A stretch of 50,952 nt of DNA from Hyphomicrobiales bacterium. Its GTDB lineage: Bacteria > Pseudomonadota > Alphaproteobacteria > Rhizobiales > Beijerinckiaceae. The notes beneath the pieces are model-generated. The model was not told the origin of the DNA, did not search any database, and saw only the letters and a list, made by a program, of their open reading frames with translations. The stretch covers positions 1-50,952 of the forward strand of contig JAIXSM010000063.1 in NCBI GenBank assembly GCA_027484655.1, read 5' to 3'. The translations under genes and the position numbers were made by a program. Below are positions 42,188 through 50,778 of this stretch, in pieces; the first letter of the stretch is position 1; every line of letters begins with the position of its first letter.

Positions 42188-44266
42188 GTGCGTCCTGTTT
42201 TCGTCATCCGCCGGAGCCGCGCGCTCCGTGCGCCTGTGCTTGCCTGCATCATCGCCGCATCGCCAGCGCCGCTCCTCGCCCAATCGCTCGCGCCGGATCT
42301 GTATATCCGCGCGTCGCGCATCGGATCGGGCATAGCGGGCGCTGCGACCACGGTCATCACAACGCAGGATATCGAGCGGACGCCAGCCGCCAGCCTGCAG
42401 GATCTTCTCGCGCTGCAGCCTGGGGTGCAGACGCAGGGTCTGTTCGGCGGCGTCAGCGGCGCCAACACCACCGTGGATGTGCGCGGGTTCGGCGCCTCGG
42501 CCGCGTCGAACACCCTCGTGCTCATCAATGGCCGCCGCACCAACGAGGTTGATCTGCAAAGCGTCGATTACGCGTCGATCCCGATCAACAGCATCGAGCG
42601 CATTGAGATCACCCGAGGGGCCAGCGGCGCGGTGTTGTATGGCGAGGGCGCTGTCGGCGGCGTGATCAACATAATCACCAAGCAGCGCGCCGCCGCGCCG
42701 CAGACAGTGCGTGCAGACATCGGCGCTGGCTCCTATGGGCAGGCGCAGGCCAGCATCTCCGCGCAGGCCTCAACGGGAGACCACAACGTCTCCCTGTACG
42801 TCACCGGCGTGCGCGCGGACGGCTATCGCGCCAACAACGCCCTGACGCAGGGCTCGGGCGTGTTGAATTACAACCGGCCCACGCCGTGGGGCTCACTGTA
42901 TGTGGGCCTCACCGCCGACGCTCAAACGCTTGGCCTTCCCGGTGGACGGATCGTGGATCCATCCACCAACGTCAACCTGCTGCGTACGGACCGCCGCGGC
43001 GCCGCGACGCCGGATGATTACGCCAACAAACAGGGCGCGTCCGCCACGGGCGGGATGACGGTGAACCTTGGCGAGGGCCTCGAACTGATCGTGGACGCAG
43101 GATTCCGGCAAAAGGAACAGCAGGCAGAATTCTTTTTTCTTGGCGGCGCCTACAGCTACATCGCAGCCAGCCTCACCACAGCTTCTTTCACGCCGCGTCT
43201 GAGATTCGACGGCAGCCTCTTTGGCGCGCCGTGGAAAACCATCGCAGGCGTCGATGTTTACGACACCCGCTATGGATCGCCGCGCGGACTCTTCGAAGGG
43301 GCGGATCCGATCCACGTCTACAGACTGGGGCAAACATCGCTCGCGGCCTACGCCATGAACACGATCGCGCCCTTGAGCCATCTGACGGTCTCCTTCGGCG
43401 CACGCCTACAACGCACGGCGGTGCGCGCTCGGGACACGCTGGACGTCACCGCGCCGGGCTGGTGGTCCGGAGAAACACAGGGCGTTCCCCTCGACGCGGC
43501 CGAAACGAACAGCGCGTGGCATCTGGGCTTCGAGCAACGTATCGCGCCCGGGCTCGTCGCCTTCGGGCGCGCGGCGCGAAGCTTCCGCGTGCCCAACGTT
43601 GACGAGCGCGTCGGCATGGCGCCGACCGATCCGCTCACGTGGCTCAAGCCGCCGACCACCTTCGCCTTGAACACGCAAACGTCACAGGACATCGAAGCGG
43701 GGCTGCGCGCGCGCTTGGGCGCGCTCGACGTCCGGACGAGCGTCTGGCGGATGGATCTTGAGAACGAAATTCATTACAGCCCCGCGACCTTCAGCAACGT
43801 GAACCTCGACCCCACGCGCCGCTCCGGCGTCGAGGTGCAAGTGGGTGCGCAAATCACGGAGGCCGTTCGGCTGCGCGCTGGCGCCGCCTACACGCGAGCC
43901 GTCTTCCGCGAGGGCGCGTTCGCGGGAAACGACGTGCCGCTCGTCTCGCGCGAAAGCGCCAACGTCGGCGTATCGTGGAACATTCTCGATCGTCGCCTGA
44001 CGCTTGACGCGACCGCGCGTTACGTCGGCCCGCGCTTCATGGACAACGATCAGGGCAATGAGCGGCCAAAAACCCCTGGCTTCGGTGTCTTCGACATCAG
44101 AATCGGCGGCGAGGCGGACCGGTTCTCGTGGTCCGCGGCCGTGCACAACGCCTTCGACCGCAAGTACTTCGATTACGCGGTCGCAAGCGCGTTCACACCC
44201 GGTCGATACAGCGCCTACCCGCTGGCGGGGCGCACCTTCCTGCTGCGCGTCGGCGCCACCTTCTGA
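42188..44266 (+). CDS. btuB: TonB-dependent receptor, BtuB-like (cobalamin)
   Basis: This encodes 692 aa from a GTG start. A signal peptide with an arginine pair and cleavage after L-L-A-Q (near residue 33) leads to a plug domain (T-T-V-I-T-T-Q-D-I-E, D-V-R-G-F-G-A-S-A, I-E-I-T-R-G-A-S-G-A-V-L-Y) and a 22-strand barrel ending R-V-G-A-T-F. GTG 42188 follows C-GAGG with seven-base spacing; earlier in-frame starts lie inside the riboswitch. The riboswitch directly supports cobalamin as ligand. No btuCDF genes are near. Confidence 0.92.
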   Translation: MRPVFVIRRSRALRAPVLACIIAASPAPLLAQSLAPDLYIRASRIGSGIAGAATTVITTQDIERTPAASLQDLLALQPGVQTQGLFGGVSGANTTVDVRGFGASAASNTLVLINGRRTNEVDLQSVDYASIPINSIERIEITRGASGAVLYGEGAVGGVINIITKQRAAAPQTVRADIGAGSYGQAQASISAQASTGDHNVSLYVTGVRADGYRANNALTQGSGVLNYNRPTPWGSLYVGLTADAQTLGLPGGRIVDPSTNVNLLRTDRRGAATPDDYANKQGASATGGMTVNLGEGLELIVDAGFRQKEQQAEFFFLGGAYSYIAASLTTASFTPRLRFDGSLFGAPWKTIAGVDVYDTRYGSPRGLFEGADPIHVYRLGQTSLAAYAMNTIAPLSHLTVSFGARLQRTAVRARDTLDVTAPGWWSGETQGVPLDAAETNSAWHLGFEQRIAPGLVAFGRAARSFRVPNVDERVGMAPTDPLTWLKPPTTFALNTQTSQDIEAGLRARLGALDVRTSVWRMDLENEIHYSPATFSNVNLDPTRRSGVEVQVGAQITEAVRLRAGAAYTRAVFREGAFAGNDVPLVSRESANVGVSWNILDRRLTLDATARYVGPRFMDNDQGNERPKTPGFGVFDIRIGGEADRFSWSAAVHNAFDRKYFDYAVASAFTPGRYSAYPLAGRTFLLRVGATF

Positions 44267-44302
44267 AACTTTCTGTGGCAGAGGCGCACGCAAAAGTGGA
44301 GA

Positions 44303-44327
44303 ACTACTGCCGTATGTAGACAGTAGT
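44303..44327. promoter_or_regulatory. Inverted repeat before the double winged-helix gene
   Basis: ACTACTG and CAGTAGT (7 bp each) flank an 11-base spacer that contains CGTATGTA. It may be an operator or a weak terminator of btuB. The stretch 44267-44488 is AT-richer than the surroundings and otherwise holds no gene. Confidence 0.4.
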
Positions 44328-44488
44328 CCCCTATTTTCATGAGGTCGATAATGTTTTAGGTTCAGGTGCGAACTTACAAAATTACGACAGTTACTTTCAT
44401 AACTTTGTCCTATTTTGACGATCATCGAAAATTGACTTAAGTGCTGCATAGATTGGCTTTGCGAAGCTGGATTGCGGAGCTTCTTTTT

Positions 44489-45265
44489 ATGGACGGTGAC
44501 GAAGGCAGACGACGGCTTGCGGTCGCGGAGTTTGTGCTGGAGACGGCGGGAACGTTCAGCCTGGTCGCGCCTGTTCTGGCCACCCTCTCCTACGCCGTCC
44601 GACTGGCCGCCCTGAACGAGCGGCCACTCTCCACGACCCAGATCGCAGAAATGCTCGAGATGGAGCGCCATGCGGCCCGGCGGGGCCTCAAGGCGCTGGA
44701 GGGCATGGGCTGGATCGTCGATCGCGACGGCTGGACGTGTGCGCCCCGAAATTCGCGGGTCATGCGAAGCCCACACCGCTGGGGCCAACGCGTTTGCATT
44801 CTCAAACGCGCCGGAGACCGCCTCAATGGCCTCCCCCCACGCGCGCTCAAAGGCGGCAAGGCGACTGACCATGAGTACAAAATGTTCTCTGAGGCGTTCA
44901 TCGCGGTCATGAAACCCTCCGTTGGTCCGGCCCCTACCCGATTCGATGACGCCTTCATCATGGCGGCCTGCGCAATCTCGACGTGGGGGCGCAACCGGCT
45001 GGGCTTGGGCAAGATCAGCACCGCATGCCGGCTTCCCCGCACATCGGTGAATCGGCGCCTTCAGGAACTCATTTCGCGCGGGTGGGTTGAGCGAGAGGCG
45101 GAGGCGTATGTCATTGCACCGGGCTTCGACGCATCAACGGAACGGCGCGAGCGTCTCGCGAGACGGATCGAGGGGATCCAGCGCGCCCTCGCAGGTTTGG
45201 AGGCGGCTGACAGGGCCTCACCGGAGGATCAGCATGACCTGAGCTACAAAATGGACGTCTACTGA
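44489..45265 (+). CDS. Protein with two winged-helix segments
   Basis: This encodes 258 aa from 44489, after GCGGAG. A helix-turn-helix with a wing is seen twice: around residues 44-85 (T-T-Q-I-A-E-M-L-E-M, then A-L-E-G-M-G-W-I-V) and 165-205 (L-G-K-I-S-T-A-C-R-L-P-R, then L-I-S-R-G-W-V-E-R). Residues 86-140 are basic. It is a probable DNA-binding regulator of MarR-like or replication-regulator type; I cannot name a family. Codon use and base composition are lower GC than neighbours, consistent with acquisition. Confidence 0.7.
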   Translation: MDGDEGRRRLAVAEFVLETAGTFSLVAPVLATLSYAVRLAALNERPLSTTQIAEMLEMERHAARRGLKALEGMGWIVDRDGWTCAPRNSRVMRSPHRWGQRVCILKRAGDRLNGLPPRALKGGKATDHEYKMFSEAFIAVMKPSVGPAPTRFDDAFIMAACAISTWGRNRLGLGKISTACRLPRTSVNRRLQELISRGWVEREAEAYVIAPGFDASTERRERLARRIEGIQRALAGLEAADRASPEDQHDLSYKMDVY

Positions 45266-45298
45266 CTAGCCAAATCGTGCGATTCATTTTTTTATTAC

Positions 45299-45315
45299 CG
45301 TATATTTTACATACG
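45299..45315. promoter_or_regulatory. Candidate operator over the promoter of the small ORF
   Basis: CGTAT-N7-ATACG is a perfect palindrome whose centre overlaps a TATATT-type -10 element. A regulator bound here would block RNA polymerase. The neighbouring double-winged-helix protein is the natural candidate, by inference only. Confidence 0.4.
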
Positions 45316-45352
45316 CAAAGGCCCGGCGCGGCTCGATGCTGACAGAGGTTTC

Positions 45353-45553
45353 ATGAGTACGCGGCGACCCAACGACGCCACTTTCTGTTGGCGCTCATGC
45401 GACACGGACCGCGACGTCGTGTCGAAGGCCCTCGCCGAGGCCAACCGCCAGAATATTCTTTTGCTCAGCATCTTACGAGCTATCGCTGCCATGCCCGAAA
45501 CCTCCGCCGGCGAAGCGCAAAAGCTGGCGCGGGACATTCTCTCGCGCCTCTGA
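45353..45553 (+). CDS. Small hypothetical protein (66 aa)
   Basis: This encodes 66 aa. The N-terminal part is polar and has two cysteines (F-C-W-R-S-C); residues 20-65 look like two helices (A-L-A-E-A-N-R-Q-N-I-L-L-L-S-I-L-R). An AGAGG ribosome site with four-base spacing and the adjacent AT-rich promoter support expression. No family is recognised. Confidence 0.55.
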   Translation: MSTRRPNDATFCWRSCDTDRDVVSKALAEANRQNILLLSILRAIAAMPETSAGEAQKLARDILSRL

Positions 45554-45792
45554 TCTCGCACAATCCATCAGAAAACGCCCCTCCCTCCGGTCGCACGTCG
45601 CGGCCGGATTTCTCATGCCGCGCCTGTCACGTTTCGGTGACGAAAGGCGGGAATAGTTGCATTTATGTTATAGGTCAGATTGCAAACATTGTGTATTTCG
45701 TTTCAGAGATCGCCGCGTAAGTCACATTGTAACGACGCGCGGGATCGATGATGGCTCCGCTGGGGAGCCGCACAAGGAACCAGGAGTATTTG

Positions 45793-46590
45793 ATGAACCA
45801 CCGTCTTCTCGCGCTCGGGTCCGTCGCAGCTCTCGCATTCGGCGTCAGCGGCGCCCTCGCCGCCGACATCCCGGCCCGCAGCCCCGCGATCGCGCCGGCC
45901 CCTGTGGTCTTCGCGCCCGTGTTCACGTGGTCCGGTTTCTATGTCGGCGTGAACGCCGGGTACGCCGGCGACAAGTTCGACTATCCTTTCGGGGGCTACA
46001 TCTACGACACGCCCTACGGCGGCTCGGCAAGCGTCACCTCGAGCGGCTTCATCGCCGGCGGCCAGATTGGCTACAATTATGCTTTCGGCGGCGGCTTCAT
46101 GCTTGGCCTCGAAGCGGATTACCAGTTCGCCAATGTCGAAGGCCGTGTGAACCTCGCCATCAATGACCCGATCAGCGCCGCCGTTGAGGCCGGCAGCGAG
46201 TTGACAAGCTTTGGCACAGTTCGCGGGCGAATCGGCTTTGGCTGGGACCGCGCGCTCATCTACGCCACCGGCGGCTGGGCTTACGGCCGGGTGAAGAGCA
46301 GCGGATCCATCGGGTTGGGCGGTTTCGGCGGTGGCCTGTCGCGCAGCCAGTCCGCCAACGGATGGACTGTGGGCGCTGGCGTGGAATACGCGCTCACCAA
46401 CAACCTGAGCTTCAAGACGGAGTACCTCTACGTCGATCTGGGAGACAAGACGCTCTACGCGGCCGACTACGGCTTCGCCACCGCCCGTCTGGACGTCGAC
46501 ACCCGTTTCCATGTGGTGCGCGCCGGCCTGAACTGGCGCTTCTGGTCGCCGGCAGCGCCGGTGACGAGCGCGGTCCTCGCCCGTTACTGA
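45793..46590 (+). CDS. Outer-membrane beta-barrel protein, Omp25/opacity type (paralogue 3)
   Basis: This encodes 265 aa. A signal peptide (residues 1-22, A-L-A-A-D cleavage), a P-A-P linker, W-S-G-F-Y-V-G, G-Q-I-G-Y-N and a terminal A-R-Y give the same barrel family as 3858 and 4767, about 40 kb away. The linker and several loops differ, so it is an older paralogue. The start at 45793 follows AGGAGTATTTG. An intrinsic terminator lies at 46631. The 239 bases upstream are AT-rich and show no further gene. Confidence 0.9.
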   Translation: MNHRLLALGSVAALAFGVSGALAADIPARSPAIAPAPVVFAPVFTWSGFYVGVNAGYAGDKFDYPFGGYIYDTPYGGSASVTSSGFIAGGQIGYNYAFGGGFMLGLEADYQFANVEGRVNLAINDPISAAVEAGSELTSFGTVRGRIGFGWDRALIYATGGWAYGRVKSSGSIGLGGFGGGLSRSQSANGWTVGAGVEYALTNNLSFKTEYLYVDLGDKTLYAADYGFATARLDVDTRFHVVRAGLNWRFWSPAAPVTSAVLARY

Positions 46591-46630
46591 GCAGAAGCGC
46601 CGGCCCTTGCTGCGGGCCTAGCGACTGGAA

Positions 46631-46661
46631 CCCCGCCGGGCATGGTCCGGCGGGGTTTTTT
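46631..46661 (+). terminator. Intrinsic terminator after porin paralogue 3
   Basis: CCCCGCCGG pairs with CCGGCGGGG and is followed by six T's. It also separates this gene from the convergent murD2. Confidence 0.92.
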
Positions 46662-46718
46662 GCCGGATCACGCGCTCTCTGCGCGTTTGTTTCGGAGATG
46701 CCTCAATCATGCGCACCT

Positions 46719-48038
46719 TCAGCGCGCCGGACCGCCGCACAGGTCGATGAAGCGATCCCCGCGATCCTCAAAATCGCGGAATTGTCCGAAGCTGGGAGCC
46801 GCCGGCGACAGCAGGAACACAGCGTCCGCCGGGGCGCGTACGAACGCCAGTTGCACACCCTGCGCGAGATCGGCCGCCCGGAGCACAGGACAACGCAGCG
46901 CGCGCGCCTCCATCTCCCGCGCGATCCGGGCGCCCGTATCCGGCAGAAGAATCACGCAAGCGATGTTGTCTGCGCCTGCCAGATATTCAATCAGCCCCGC
47001 ATGATCCTGTCCGCGGTCCGTGCCGCCGAGGAATAACGCGACCGGCTTGTCGGCGTACGCGCGCAACGCCATCAGCGTCGCCTCGGGCACCGTCGAGATC
47101 GAGTCGTTCACGCATAGGCGCCCGTCGCGTCCGCGAAACTCTTCGAGCCTGTGGCGCAACTGCGCAAAACCTGCGAGATCGACGCTCTCGCGCACGCTGG
47201 TGACGCCGACGAGTTCGCACACCGCGCAGGCGGCGGCGAGGTTTTCCAGGTTGTGGGCGCCGCGCAGGGGGAAGCTTGACGTATCCACCAGCGCGTCCCG
47301 CCTCCACAGAGCGCCGTCGCGCACATGGAAGCCGCTCGCATCGCCGTACCAGACAACGTTGGGGCGCCCGCGCGTTTTCTCCACGAGGGTTTTATTGGCG
47401 GCGTTGAGCACGGCGATTGTAGCCGGATCAGCGATCATGCGCAGCTTGTCGGCGTGATAGCGCTCCACATCGCCGTGCCACGGCGTGTGATCCACGAAAA
47501 GGTTGGTCACAACGCCGATGGTGGGAGCGGCGTCGAGATCAGCAAGCTGATACGACGACAGCTCAAGCACCGTGTGATCGCGCCCCGGCGACTGACCCAG
47601 CGCCGCAACCCCCACGTTGCCAATGAGCGCCGCGTCACGACCGGCCTGACGCAGCATGTGGTGGATGAGGCGCGAGGTGGTGCTCTTCCCCTTCGTGCCC
47701 GTGACCCCGATGGTGTGCGCGCCGGGATTCTCACAGAACCACAGGTTCATTCCTGAGCTGAAGCGAACGCCGCGCGCTTTCGCCGCCGCGATTTCGGGTC
47801 TGTAAAGGCTCACGCCCGGGCTCTTGATGACGAGATCAAAACGTCCGTCCGCGAGCGCTTGCGCAACGTCGGCGCCGTACACAGCTGCGACGTTCGCGGG
47901 AGCCTCGGCAAGCGGCGCGTCGTTGAGAATGGTGATCGCAGCGCCGGGATAGCGCGCACGCACCCAATCAAGGGCGGCGCGTCCTTCGCGGCCATAGCCC
48001 CATATGGCGATAGAGCGCAGGCCGTCAGACAAAGTCAT
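46719..48038 (-). CDS. murD2: UDP-N-acetylmuramoyl-L-alanine--L-glutamate ligase MurD2
   Basis: This encodes 439 aa. The Mur-ligase core is present: the ATP loop G-T-K-G-K-S-T-T near residue 115, E-L-S-S-Y-Q-L, and N-L-F-V-D-H-T-P-W-H-G, where canonical MurD has an L-D-H-H-G-S type segment. Its start overlaps the end of murL by 14 bases. In Xanthomonas, MurD2 adds L-glutamate rather than D-glutamate to UDP-MurNAc-L-Ala, and MurL then epimerises it. The assignment as MurD2 rather than a divergent MurD rests on this gene pair. Confidence 0.88.
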   Translation of the reverse strand: MTLSDGLRSIAIWGYGREGRAALDWVRARYPGAAITILNDAPLAEAPANVAAVYGADVAQALADGRFDLVIKSPGVSLYRPEIAAAKARGVRFSSGMNLWFCENPGAHTIGVTGTKGKSTTSRLIHHMLRQAGRDAALIGNVGVAALGQSPGRDHTVLELSSYQLADLDAAPTIGVVTNLFVDHTPWHGDVERYHADKLRMIADPATIAVLNAANKTLVEKTRGRPNVVWYGDASGFHVRDGALWRRDALVDTSSFPLRGAHNLENLAAACAVCELVGVTSVRESVDLAGFAQLRHRLEEFRGRDGRLCVNDSISTVPEATLMALRAYADKPVALFLGGTDRGQDHAGLIEYLAGADNIACVILLPDTGARIAREMEARALRCPVLRAADLAQGVQLAFVRAPADAVFLLSPAAPSFGQFRDFEDRGDRFIDLCGGPAR

Positions 48039-49371
48039 GCAGCATTCTTTCGTAGCGCTCTGGCAAACGATGGTCAGGCGATGGCGTCAGCAAGTCGCGC
48101 CACACCGCGTCGGGGTTCGGCATCAGCGCGCGCAATCGCGGCGCGAGCGCGGCGATAACGGCGCAATCGCGCCACTCGTCATGCTCCGCAAGGCGAAGCA
48201 TCGCCGCGCCGCATTCGGCGATCTCGCCCACACACTCCCACGGCTTGTGGCCAGAAAGCCCGACAAGCTCCTCGTATCCAGCAAGTTGCGCCGGATCATC
48301 GAGCATGTTCTTGCCGAAAATCGCCTCAATGCGGGGTCGTCCCATGGCGCCCGCAAGCACGAGGAAAGAGAAGCGGCACTTCGGGCAATCGCCGCACCAG
48401 CGCTTCGGCTCGCTGCGCGGATTGATCTGGAACGACCGGTTGCAGCTTGTGAACGCATGGTCGTAGCGGTCAACCCGCGCCATGAGTTGCGCGATGTGCG
48501 CCTCTGACAAGGGCCGCAGCAGCGAGAAGTAATTCAGGCTCGTGTGAACGTGGGTCGCTATCTGCGCGGCGATGTCGCGCTCGGCGCCCGTGGTCTTGGA
48601 ATACTGGTGGTTGATCTCCCGACCATCGACGACAAGGTTGCCCTGGTCTGCCGAGCGCTCGTTGGAGAGCACCACGGTGTCGTAGCCTTCCACGAAGGCG
48701 GCGGCCACAGCGATGAAACTGACAATAGCAGTAATGGGCACATGCCCGTTCAGGGCGCCCTTTTCGTTCAGCTCAAACAGCAGCGGATCGAGATAACGAC
48801 GCACCTGCACGAACGGCAGACCGCTCGCGGCGGCGCATTCCAGAATCGGCTTTTTGGGATTCACCGCGAACAGGGTCATCGGTTCGCCACCCGCTCGCAG
48901 CATCTCGACGCTGACCAGCGAATCCTTGCCTCCGCCCACCAGCACGGCGGACTTGCGCGGCAGCGGGCCGCTCGACGCCCCGCGTGGCTTGCCCGGCGCG
49001 CAGACGGCGTCGAGAAAGTTGATCCTCTCCGCCACGTTGACGCCATTGCGGACCCCGAACTCGCCGAGGCCGTCCACGTAGAGATTTTGCAGGAACGTTC
49101 TCTGGTCCTGCGCCAGGGCGGCGCCCTCGACGCGGATCACACGCGGAACGGAGATCTTGTAGTAGCTGACGCCCGCCGCCAACCAGAGCATTTCGAGAGC
49201 AGCCTCGAACGGTGCGCGAAGCGGAGACGAGATTGCGGGCAGATCCCGGTCAAAGACGAGGCGCTCGGTGAAAGCGTAACGGTCGCCCAGCGCGTACCGC
49301 AAACGGGCTTCGCGCGCAGGCTCGTCAATCTCGAAGCCCTTGAAGCTGAAGGTGTCAGGCCAGTTCGTCAT
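48025..49371 (-). CDS. murL: UDP-N-acetylmuramoyl-L-alanyl-L-glutamate epimerase MurL
   Basis: This encodes 448 aa. MurL landmarks recalled from the Xanthomonas enzyme are seen: L-V-G-G-G-K-D-S-L-V (a PP-loop-type ATP site near residue 150), L-N-G-H-V-P-I-T-A-I-V-S-F-I-A, V-V-L-S-N-E-R-S-A, and R-W-C-G-D-C-P-K-C-R-F, a cysteine cluster. It uses ATP to invert the terminal L-Glu to D-Glu on the peptidoglycan precursor. It overlaps and is co-transcribed with murD2. No glutamate racemase gene is in the window. Confidence 0.9.
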   Translation of the reverse strand: MTNWPDTFSFKGFEIDEPAREARLRYALGDRYAFTERLVFDRDLPAISSPLRAPFEAALEMLWLAAGVSYYKISVPRVIRVEGAALAQDQRTFLQNLYVDGLGEFGVRNGVNVAERINFLDAVCAPGKPRGASSGPLPRKSAVLVGGGKDSLVSVEMLRAGGEPMTLFAVNPKKPILECAAASGLPFVQVRRYLDPLLFELNEKGALNGHVPITAIVSFIAVAAAFVEGYDTVVLSNERSADQGNLVVDGREINHQYSKTTGAERDIAAQIATHVHTSLNYFSLLRPLSEAHIAQLMARVDRYDHAFTSCNRSFQINPRSEPKRWCGDCPKCRFSFLVLAGAMGRPRIEAIFGKNMLDDPAQLAGYEELVGLSGHKPWECVGEIAECGAAMLRLAEHDEWRDCAVIAALAPRLRALMPNPDAVWRDLLTPSPDHRLPERYERMLHDFV

Positions 49372-49538
49372 CCGTCCGCGGTCCTCAATTGTTTTTGGGT
49401 GGCCCGCTTCGCGCGCCGCGTCAAGTACGCATCCACGGCGCGGCTCCGGCGAACGGGCGCGAACAAATGCGTTTGGCGTCAGTTATCCAACAGGTTCGCG
49501 ACATTGGAGCGCGACCAGTCCTGTTACGGAGGTTCGCC

Positions 49539-50039
49539 ATGAAATCGCTTCTTCCCGGATTGTGGAGCGGCGGGCGGGGTTTGCCCGACCCGTTTGCAGA
49601 CATGCGTCGCGAAATGGACACCTTTTTCAATCGCCCGACCCGCGCCTGGCCAACGTTCGACGCCGGTTTCGCCATGCCGGCGGTGAACGTCGCGGAGACG
49701 CCTGACGCGATTGAGGTGACGGCCGAGCTGCCCGGGGTCGATGAGAAGGACATCTCGATCGATGTCGATGGGGCGCGACTGGTCATTTCAGGGGAAAAGA
49801 AAGCCGAGGAACGCAAGGAAGAGAAGAACTGGCGGGTGATCGAGAGCAGCTACGGCGCGTTCCAGCGCGCTGTCGCGCTTCCCTTCGAGCCGCAGGACAG
49901 CGATTGCGACGCCCACTTCGACAAGGGCGTCCTGTACCTGCGTATCTCCAAGCCGAAATCTGCCCCGCAGCAGAACCGCAAGATCGCCATAAAGCCAGGC
50001 GCGCCGTCCAGCAACGGAGCAGGACAAGCGCCCGCCTGA
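49539..50039 (+). CDS. Hsp20/alpha-crystallin small heat-shock protein
   Basis: This encodes 166 aa. Residues about 45-140 are the alpha-crystallin beta-sandwich: P-A-V-N-V-A-E, V-T-A-E-L-P-G-V-D, I-S-G-E-K-K, and F-D-K-G-V-L-Y-L-R-I near the conserved G-V-L. The C-terminal tail is basic and short. It is an ATP-independent holdase. The start at 49539 follows ACGGAGGTTCGCC. It diverges from murL, and converges on the XRE regulator. Confidence 0.92.
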   Translation: MKSLLPGLWSGGRGLPDPFADMRREMDTFFNRPTRAWPTFDAGFAMPAVNVAETPDAIEVTAELPGVDEKDISIDVDGARLVISGEKKAEERKEEKNWRVIESSYGAFQRAVALPFEPQDSDCDAHFDKGVLYLRISKPKSAPQQNRKIAIKPGAPSSNGAGQAPA

Positions 50040-50050
50040 TTCCGGTGAGG

Positions 50051-50068
50051 GCTGGCCCGGCGGCCAGC
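50051..50068. terminator. Hairpin between hsp20 and the XRE regulator
   Basis: GCTGGCC and GGCCAGC form a compact stem between two convergent genes. Only a weak T-stretch follows, so a bidirectional stop is possible but not shown. Confidence 0.4.
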
Positions 50069-50088
50069 TCTCATGCCGGCTCCGCGCA

Positions 50089-50706
50089 TCACTCCATAAC
50101 GGCCGCCTTGAGGATGCAGACCATGGTCGCGTGAGCGGGCCTGTCGGAGCAATTGCGGATGGTGTGCGGCTTGTCGGCCCGGTAGCGCAGGGTGTCGCCG
50201 GCGCGCGCGACGTCGATCACGCCGCCGACCTCCACCTCAAGCTCGCCCTCCAGAACGGAGAGGCACTCAACGGCGCCGTGCTGATGCGGCTCGGAGTCGA
50301 GGACGCCGCCCGGATCGGCCTGAAAATCATACCATTGCAACCACTCAACCGTCTTGATCCACCCAATGATGGAGAGCCGGCACTTGCCGTCGTCCGACAG
50401 CAGGATCGGCGTGTCGCCGCGGCTCGATCGGGCGAGGAACGGCTCGTCTTCGCCGGTCTGGAGAATGCGCTCGATGGGCACGTCCAGCGCCTGCGCGAGG
50501 CGCCAGATTGTTGAAAGGGTGGGATTGGTCTCGTTGCGCTCGATCTGGCTGATGATCGACTTCGCAACGCCCGATTGCTCGGACAGCTCCGAGAGCGACA
50601 AGCTGTTGGCTTTGCGAAGCTTTTGCACCGTGCGACCAAGCAGGCCGGTCAGCGCATGGGCGCCCGCCTCCAGCGTTTTCACCTTGTCGCGGCCTTCGAT
50701 ACCCAT
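50089..50706 (-). CDS. XRE-family regulator with C-terminal cupin domain
   Basis: This encodes 205 aa. A helix-turn-helix is at residues about 28-80 (L-S-E-L-S-E-Q-S-G-V-A-K-S-I-I-S-Q-I-E-R, E-T-N-P-T-L). The second half is a cupin barrel with P-H-Q-H-G and a late P-H-T-I, the histidines that often bind metal or ligand. Members regulate nearby transporters or amino-acid/polyamine catabolism. The adjacent truncated EamA transporter gene ends 72 bases upstream of the start, on the same strand. Confidence 0.9.
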   Translation of the reverse strand: MGIEGRDKVKTLEAGAHALTGLLGRTVQKLRKANSLSLSELSEQSGVAKSIISQIERNETNPTLSTIWRLAQALDVPIERILQTGEDEPFLARSSRGDTPILLSDDGKCRLSIIGWIKTVEWLQWYDFQADPGGVLDSEPHQHGAVECLSVLEGELEVEVGGVIDVARAGDTLRYRADKPHTIRNCSDRPAHATMVCILKAAVME

Positions 50707-50778
50707 ATCGGCGAGCTCCCAAACCGTTTGGGATAGTAGCCGATTTCGTTTGAAAAAACGAACGCGAAAGTGGGCGCG

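Noticed and set aside
42072-42335. Small ORF starting just before the receptor gene
   Set aside because: It overlaps the riboswitch tail and the receptor frame, and lacks a family match or independent signal.
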